From Bacteroidales bacterium M8 (GTDB lineage Bacteria; Bacteroidota; Bacteroidia; Bacteroidales; Muribaculaceae), in assembly GCA_001689495.1 (NCBI GenBank), contig LUJS01000039.1, forward strand, positions 1 through 64,000: a stretch of 64,000 nt of DNA. The letters run 5' to 3'. How positions within the stretch are numbered: the first letter of the stretch is position 1; each line of letters opens with the position of its first letter. Below are positions 61,171 through 64,000 of the stretch, in pieces. The notes beneath the pieces are model-generated. The model had not been told where the DNA came from. It saw only the letters and a program-made list of their open reading frames with translations, and searched no databases. The translations under genes were made by a program, and so were the position numbers.

Positions 61171-61577
61171 CCCACCACGGTCGCGACCACGCGGCGCGGG
61201 CCTCCATAGTCGCGGAACTCGCAAAGATATATCCCCTGCCAAGTCCCGAGATTCAGACGCCCGTTCGTGACAGGTATAGTGAGCGACGGGCCCACGAGCA
61301 CGCTCAGCGCATGCGACGGCATGTCGTCGGGCCCCTCGTCGGTGTGCAGGTAATAGGGAGCGTTCTCGGGCACCATGCGCTCGAAAATCTGACGCAGGTC
61401 GCGACGCACGTCGGGGTCTGCGTTCTCGTTTATGGCCAGCGCCGCCGACGTATGCTTGATGAGCAGGTTGAGCAGTCCGGTCTCGGGCAGCTCGGGGATA
61501 CGGCCAAGCACCTCGCGCGTCACCAGATGGATGCCGCGGGGCATGGCGGAGAGCGAGAATTCTATCTGTCTTACCAT
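61167..61577 (-). CDS. YjbQ / UPF0047 family protein
   Basis: A 136-residue protein of the YjbQ family (secondary thiamine-phosphate synthase activity reported for E. coli YjbQ). Conserved segments: LLNLLIKHTSAALAINENADPDVRRDL, YLHTDEGPDDMPSHALS, LTIPVTNGRLNLGTWQGIYLCEFRD. It forms a small trimeric beta fold. It is the last gene after DUF4422 and glf, with a 10-bp gap. Confidence 0.93.
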   Translation of the reverse strand: MVRQIEFSLSAMPRGIHLVTREVLGRIPELPETGLLNLLIKHTSAALAINENADPDVRRDLRQIFERMVPENAPYYLHTDEGPDDMPSHALSVLVGPSLTIPVTNGRLNLGTWQGIYLCEFRDYGGPRRVVATVVG

Positions 61578-61587
61578 AGCATGGGGG

Positions 61588-62391
61588 TCATTTCAGGAAT
61601 GCCACGGTGAGCTCGCGCACCTTGAGCGAGTCAACCACGGCCTTGTAGTTGATGAATGTATCGGTGAGCAGCTCGGCGATATAGCCCAGCTTGCGGCTGA
61701 AAATCTTCTCGCCGCGCAGGTCGGTCAGGTAACCCTCTGAGATCAGGGTCGACTTTATGTCCTCGATGACCGAGAACATGAACGTGCAATACTCGTCAAA
61801 CAGGTCGTTGCGCATCACGGCCATGTTGCCGAAATAGAGCCTGTGCGACTTGAGCCCCTTACGGGCAAAGGGGAGATACGAGGGGTAGAGCCTACCCACC
61901 GAGGCCGTCATCAGGTCTATCAGCTCGGCGCCCGCGAGCATGAAGAAGTTGCGTATCCTCAGTCGGCTCACCGAGCGCTTGGTGGTAACGATGTCATGGC
62001 TCTCCAACAGCCGCGGCAGCTCCTCTGCCGTGCGGTCGGCTATGGCGGCAAACCGGGCCGCGTCGCACTCGATCACGGGCAGATACTTGCGCCGCACCAC
62101 CGAGCGATAGGCCATGCGCACGTTGACCATCGGGTGATGGTCCGTATCGAGAATCCTGCGATAGTGGAACAGGCCCTTGGCATCGGCCTTGACATTCTTC
62201 CATATCCAATACAGGGCGGTGAGCTCGCAGAGATAGCCGTTCTCGTCCGAGATATTGTCGCCCTCGTTGTCGCAGCGCATGCCCAGATCAATGTCGGGGT
62301 GCAGGGCCTTGCCCACCTGAAGGGGTATGTAGACGGGATTGTCGAGGATAAGAGAGGGTTTGTGGTATGCCACAACTACTTTCACTTCCAT
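61588..62391 (-). CDS. DUF4422 glycosyltransferase-like protein
   Basis: A 267-residue DUF4422 protein (often annotated as galactofuranosyl/exopolysaccharide transferase). Characteristic segments are VVVAYHKPSLILDN, IDLGMRCDNEGDNIS, LCELTALYWIWKN, GLFHYRRILDTDHHP and the basic SRLRIRNFF region. It overlaps glf by 10 bp, which supports a role in using UDP-galactofuranose. No signal peptide or membrane segment. Confidence 0.85.
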   Translation of the reverse strand: MEVKVVVAYHKPSLILDNPVYIPLQVGKALHPDIDLGMRCDNEGDNISDENGYLCELTALYWIWKNVKADAKGLFHYRRILDTDHHPMVNVRMAYRSVVRRKYLPVIECDAARFAAIADRTAEELPRLLESHDIVTTKRSVSRLRIRNFFMLAGAELIDLMTASVGRLYPSYLPFARKGLKSHRLYFGNMAVMRNDLFDEYCTFMFSVIEDIKSTLISEGYLTDLRGEKIFSRKLGYIAELLTDTFINYKAVVDSLKVRELTVAFLK

Positions 62392-63518
62392 AAGTCAAGT
62401 GCTTTTCTTATTACGGGTGCCATGTCATAATATTTGTACTCGGCCAGACGTCCGCCGAAAATCACGTCCGGCTCGGCGTCGGCGAGTGCCTTGTATCGGG
62501 CCAGCAGCGCGGTGTTGCGCTCGTTGTTGACGGGATAGAACGGCTCCATGCCCTCGGTCCACTCCTGCGAGTATTCTCGCGAGATCACCGTGCGGGGATT
62601 GTCATAGACGGCATCGCCGAACGTCTCGAAGTGCTTGTGCTCGATGACGCGGGTATAGGGCACCGAGGCCGCCGCATAGTTGAACACGGCGTTGCCCTGA
62701 TGGTTAGGCGTGTCGAGCGTCTCGGTCTCGAAACGGACGGTGCGATACTCGAGGCGGCCGAATCTATAGCCGTAGAACTCGTCTATGGCGCCGGTGAACA
62801 CCATCTTGCGGGCCATCGAGCGCCATCCCTCGGGGTCGTCGAAATAGTCTGCGCCCGTGCGCACCTCTATCCCCTCGAGCAGGGCGTCGGTCAGCCTGTT
62901 GTATCCCCCCTCGGGGATGCCCTGATACGAATCGTTGAAATAATTGTTGTCGTACGTCATCCTGACGGGCAGACGCCTGATGATGAACGGCGGCATCTGC
63001 GAGCAAGGGCGTCCCCACTGCTTTTCGGTATACTCCCTGATGAGCAGCTCGTATATGTCGCGGCCCACCAGCGAGAGGGCCTGCTCCTCGAGATTGCGGG
63101 GCTTGTCGGCGCCGTCGGCCTTCATGCGTTCGACGGCGTCGCGGCACTGCGCGTCAATGATGGCGCGGGCCTCGACAGGCGTCGTCACCCCCCACAGCCG
63201 CGAGAAGGTGTTCATGTTGAACGGCAGGTTGAATATCCTGCCGTCGGGCGCCACGGCGATGGGCGAATTGGTATAGCGGTTGAAAGGTACGAGCGCGTTG
63301 ACAAACTCCCAGACCTCGCGGTCTGAGGTATGAAAGATGTGCGCCCCGTACTTGTGGACGTTGATGCCGCTGATATTCTCGCAATATATGTTGCCCCCGG
63401 TGTGCGGTCGTCTGTCAATGACGAGACATTTGTGCCCGTGACGGCGGGCCTGATGGGCGAATGTCGAACCGAAAAGTCCCGCCCCTACTATTAGATAGTC
63501 AAATTCCTTGTCAGCCAT
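62382..63518 (-). CDS. glf: UDP-galactopyranose mutase
   Basis: FAD-dependent enzyme converting UDP-galactopyranose to UDP-galactofuranose, precursor for galactofuranose in surface glycans. The 378-residue protein has DYLIVGAGLFGSTFAHQARRHG (FAD fold), NVHKYGAHIFHTSDREVWEFVN, TEKQWGRPCSQMP and YNNNYFNDSYQGIPEGGYNRL-type segments; the C-terminal GRLAEYKYYDMAPVIRKAL is typical. First gene of the glf-DUF4422-YjbQ run. Confidence 0.95.
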   Translation of the reverse strand: MADKEFDYLIVGAGLFGSTFAHQARRHGHKCLVIDRRPHTGGNIYCENISGINVHKYGAHIFHTSDREVWEFVNALVPFNRYTNSPIAVAPDGRIFNLPFNMNTFSRLWGVTTPVEARAIIDAQCRDAVERMKADGADKPRNLEEQALSLVGRDIYELLIREYTEKQWGRPCSQMPPFIIRRLPVRMTYDNNYFNDSYQGIPEGGYNRLTDALLEGIEVRTGADYFDDPEGWRSMARKMVFTGAIDEFYGYRFGRLEYRTVRFETETLDTPNHQGNAVFNYAAASVPYTRVIEHKHFETFGDAVYDNPRTVISREYSQEWTEGMEPFYPVNNERNTALLARYKALADAEPDVIFGGRLAEYKYYDMAPVIRKALDLWK

Positions 63519-63563
63519 CGGCCTGATAAATCTATGTTTACGGGTGCTCCGGCCAACGGAGCG

Positions 63564-63603
63564 GGGACAGCCGCACGGACTCGACGTCCTCGGCGGCTGT
63601 CCC
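63564..63603 (-). terminator. Hairpin after the esterase gene
   Basis: GGGACAGCCGC (63564-63574) pairs perfectly with GCGGCTGTCCC (63593-63603); no T run follows. It lies between the partial esterase gene and glf. Confidence 0.55.
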
Positions 63604-63618
63604 TGTGTGTCGGTGAAA

Positions 63619-64000
63619 TTACTTGTTCAGATTGTAGACCTCGGGCTTGATGAAGCGGCGCAGGTCGGGCACGTTCTCGGCAATGGCGTTGGCCGCGAGA
63701 CGCGACACGACGATGCCGCCGAGCACGTTGAGGTGGGTGTTGTCGGCCTTGCCCTTGGGGCAGAACTCATACTGTCCGGCGGGAATCCACATGAACAGAT
63801 TCTTGGAGAGCGTGGGGCCGAGCTCCTGCACCAGCTTGTGGGTCAGCTTGTTCATGTCGATGAAGATGGCGCCGGTCTCCTTTGCCACGTTGCGGGGCGA
63901 GTCGAGATAGGCACCGTGGGTGTCGACAAGGATGAAGCCGCCCTCGGTGTCCTTGACGGGCCCTACGGGGGGATTGTCGTCGCGGTCCTCAGACTTGACG
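63619..64000 (-). CDS. Rhamnogalacturonan-acetylesterase-like SGNH hydrolase, C-terminal part
   Basis: The frame stays open to the right edge, so the N-terminal part is outside; at least 126 residues are present and an in-frame GTG at 63888 is not a start. Visible: DTHGAYLDSPRNVAKET, IFIDMNKLTHKLVQELG, and a conserved DNTHLNVLGGIVVSRLAANAI, where Asp-x-x-His is the SGNH catalytic Asp/His pair (carbohydrate esterase family 12 style). Pectin-acetyl removal is a likely role, as in other gut Bacteroidales. Signal peptide and nucleophile Ser are not in the window. Confidence 0.75.
   Translation of the reverse strand, partial: VKSEDRDDNPPVGPVKDTEGGFILVDTHGAYLDSPRNVAKETGAIFIDMNKLTHKLVQELGPTLSKNLFMWIPAGQYEFCPKGKADNTHLNVLGGIVVSRLAANAIAENVPDLRRFIKPEVYNLNK

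Overview
The window reads as chromosome of a Bacteroidales bacterium, probably a GC-rich Muribaculaceae-like gut lineage. The evidence is the promoter grammar (TTTG/TTG, about 20 bp, then TAnnTTTG) in front of many operons, family content typical of the order (DUF4153, DUF4422, OMP_b-brl barrel, PPi-dependent phosphofructokinase, GH133-GT4-GH57 glycogen cluster, biotin-dependent methylmalonyl-CoA decarboxylase), and SDDDDD-type lipoprotein signals. The genus is inference. No phage, insertion sequence, CRISPR array or obvious genomic island is visible; this is mostly core metabolism with dense operons.

Layout. 1-6.7 kb: the 5' end of a tRNA gene, then a LytS/LytTR two-component pair followed by a TolC/MacA/MacB-like tripartite efflux operon. 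6.8-11 kb: NADP-type glutamate dehydrogenase, a 45-codon small ORF between two hairpins, and an outer-membrane barrel protein. 11.1-17.2 kb (minus): TcdA-like enzyme with a hypothetical partner, then the mce-mmdA-(LTD-OadG)-biotin carrier-mmdB operon, i.e. the sodium-pumping methylmalonyl-CoA decarboxylase that ends the succinate-to-propionate pathway. 17.3-18.5 kb (minus): rpsF-rpsR-rplI. 18.6-20.1 kb: a surface-type lipoprotein gene, a promoter-to-terminator structured RNA of about 310 nt on the minus strand, and a 4 x 32-bp tandem repeat reaching into the promoter of a DUF4143 ATPase. 22-26.5 kb (minus): pyrE, SRPBCC protein, cysteine-rich lipoprotein, DUF115-like protein, Bcp peroxiredoxin, GH13 amylase. 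26.7-31 kb: prfA, DUF4153 protein, secreted protein, pyrF.

31-36.2 kb: a short sRNA-like transcript unit, a structured leader and the glycogen cluster. 36.3-43.3 kb: a K+/H+ antiporter meeting the minus-strand leuA-leuC-leuD-leuB-yaaA run tail to tail; leuA and leuC are separated by a telomere-like G-rich inverted repeat. 43.4-52.3 kb: nitroreductase, carAB, eno, pfp. 52.4-57.8 kb: a RelA/SpoT-family protein whose hydrolase half looks intact and whose synthetase half looks degenerate, a small coupled protein, then Lrp-mtaB-GT2. 57.8-64 kb: alpha/beta hydrolase with aldo/keto reductase, OmpA-like protein, NUDIX, YjbQ, DUF4422 and UDP-galactopyranose mutase, and the C-terminal part of a rhamnogalacturonan-acetylesterase-like protein.

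The most unusual items are the minus-strand RNA at 19.5-19.8 kb, the short RNA at 31.1 kb, the G-rich inverted repeat in the leu operon, the degenerate RSH protein, and the lamin-tail/OadG fusion in the decarboxylase operon. All assignments come from reading the sequence; no database search was run.
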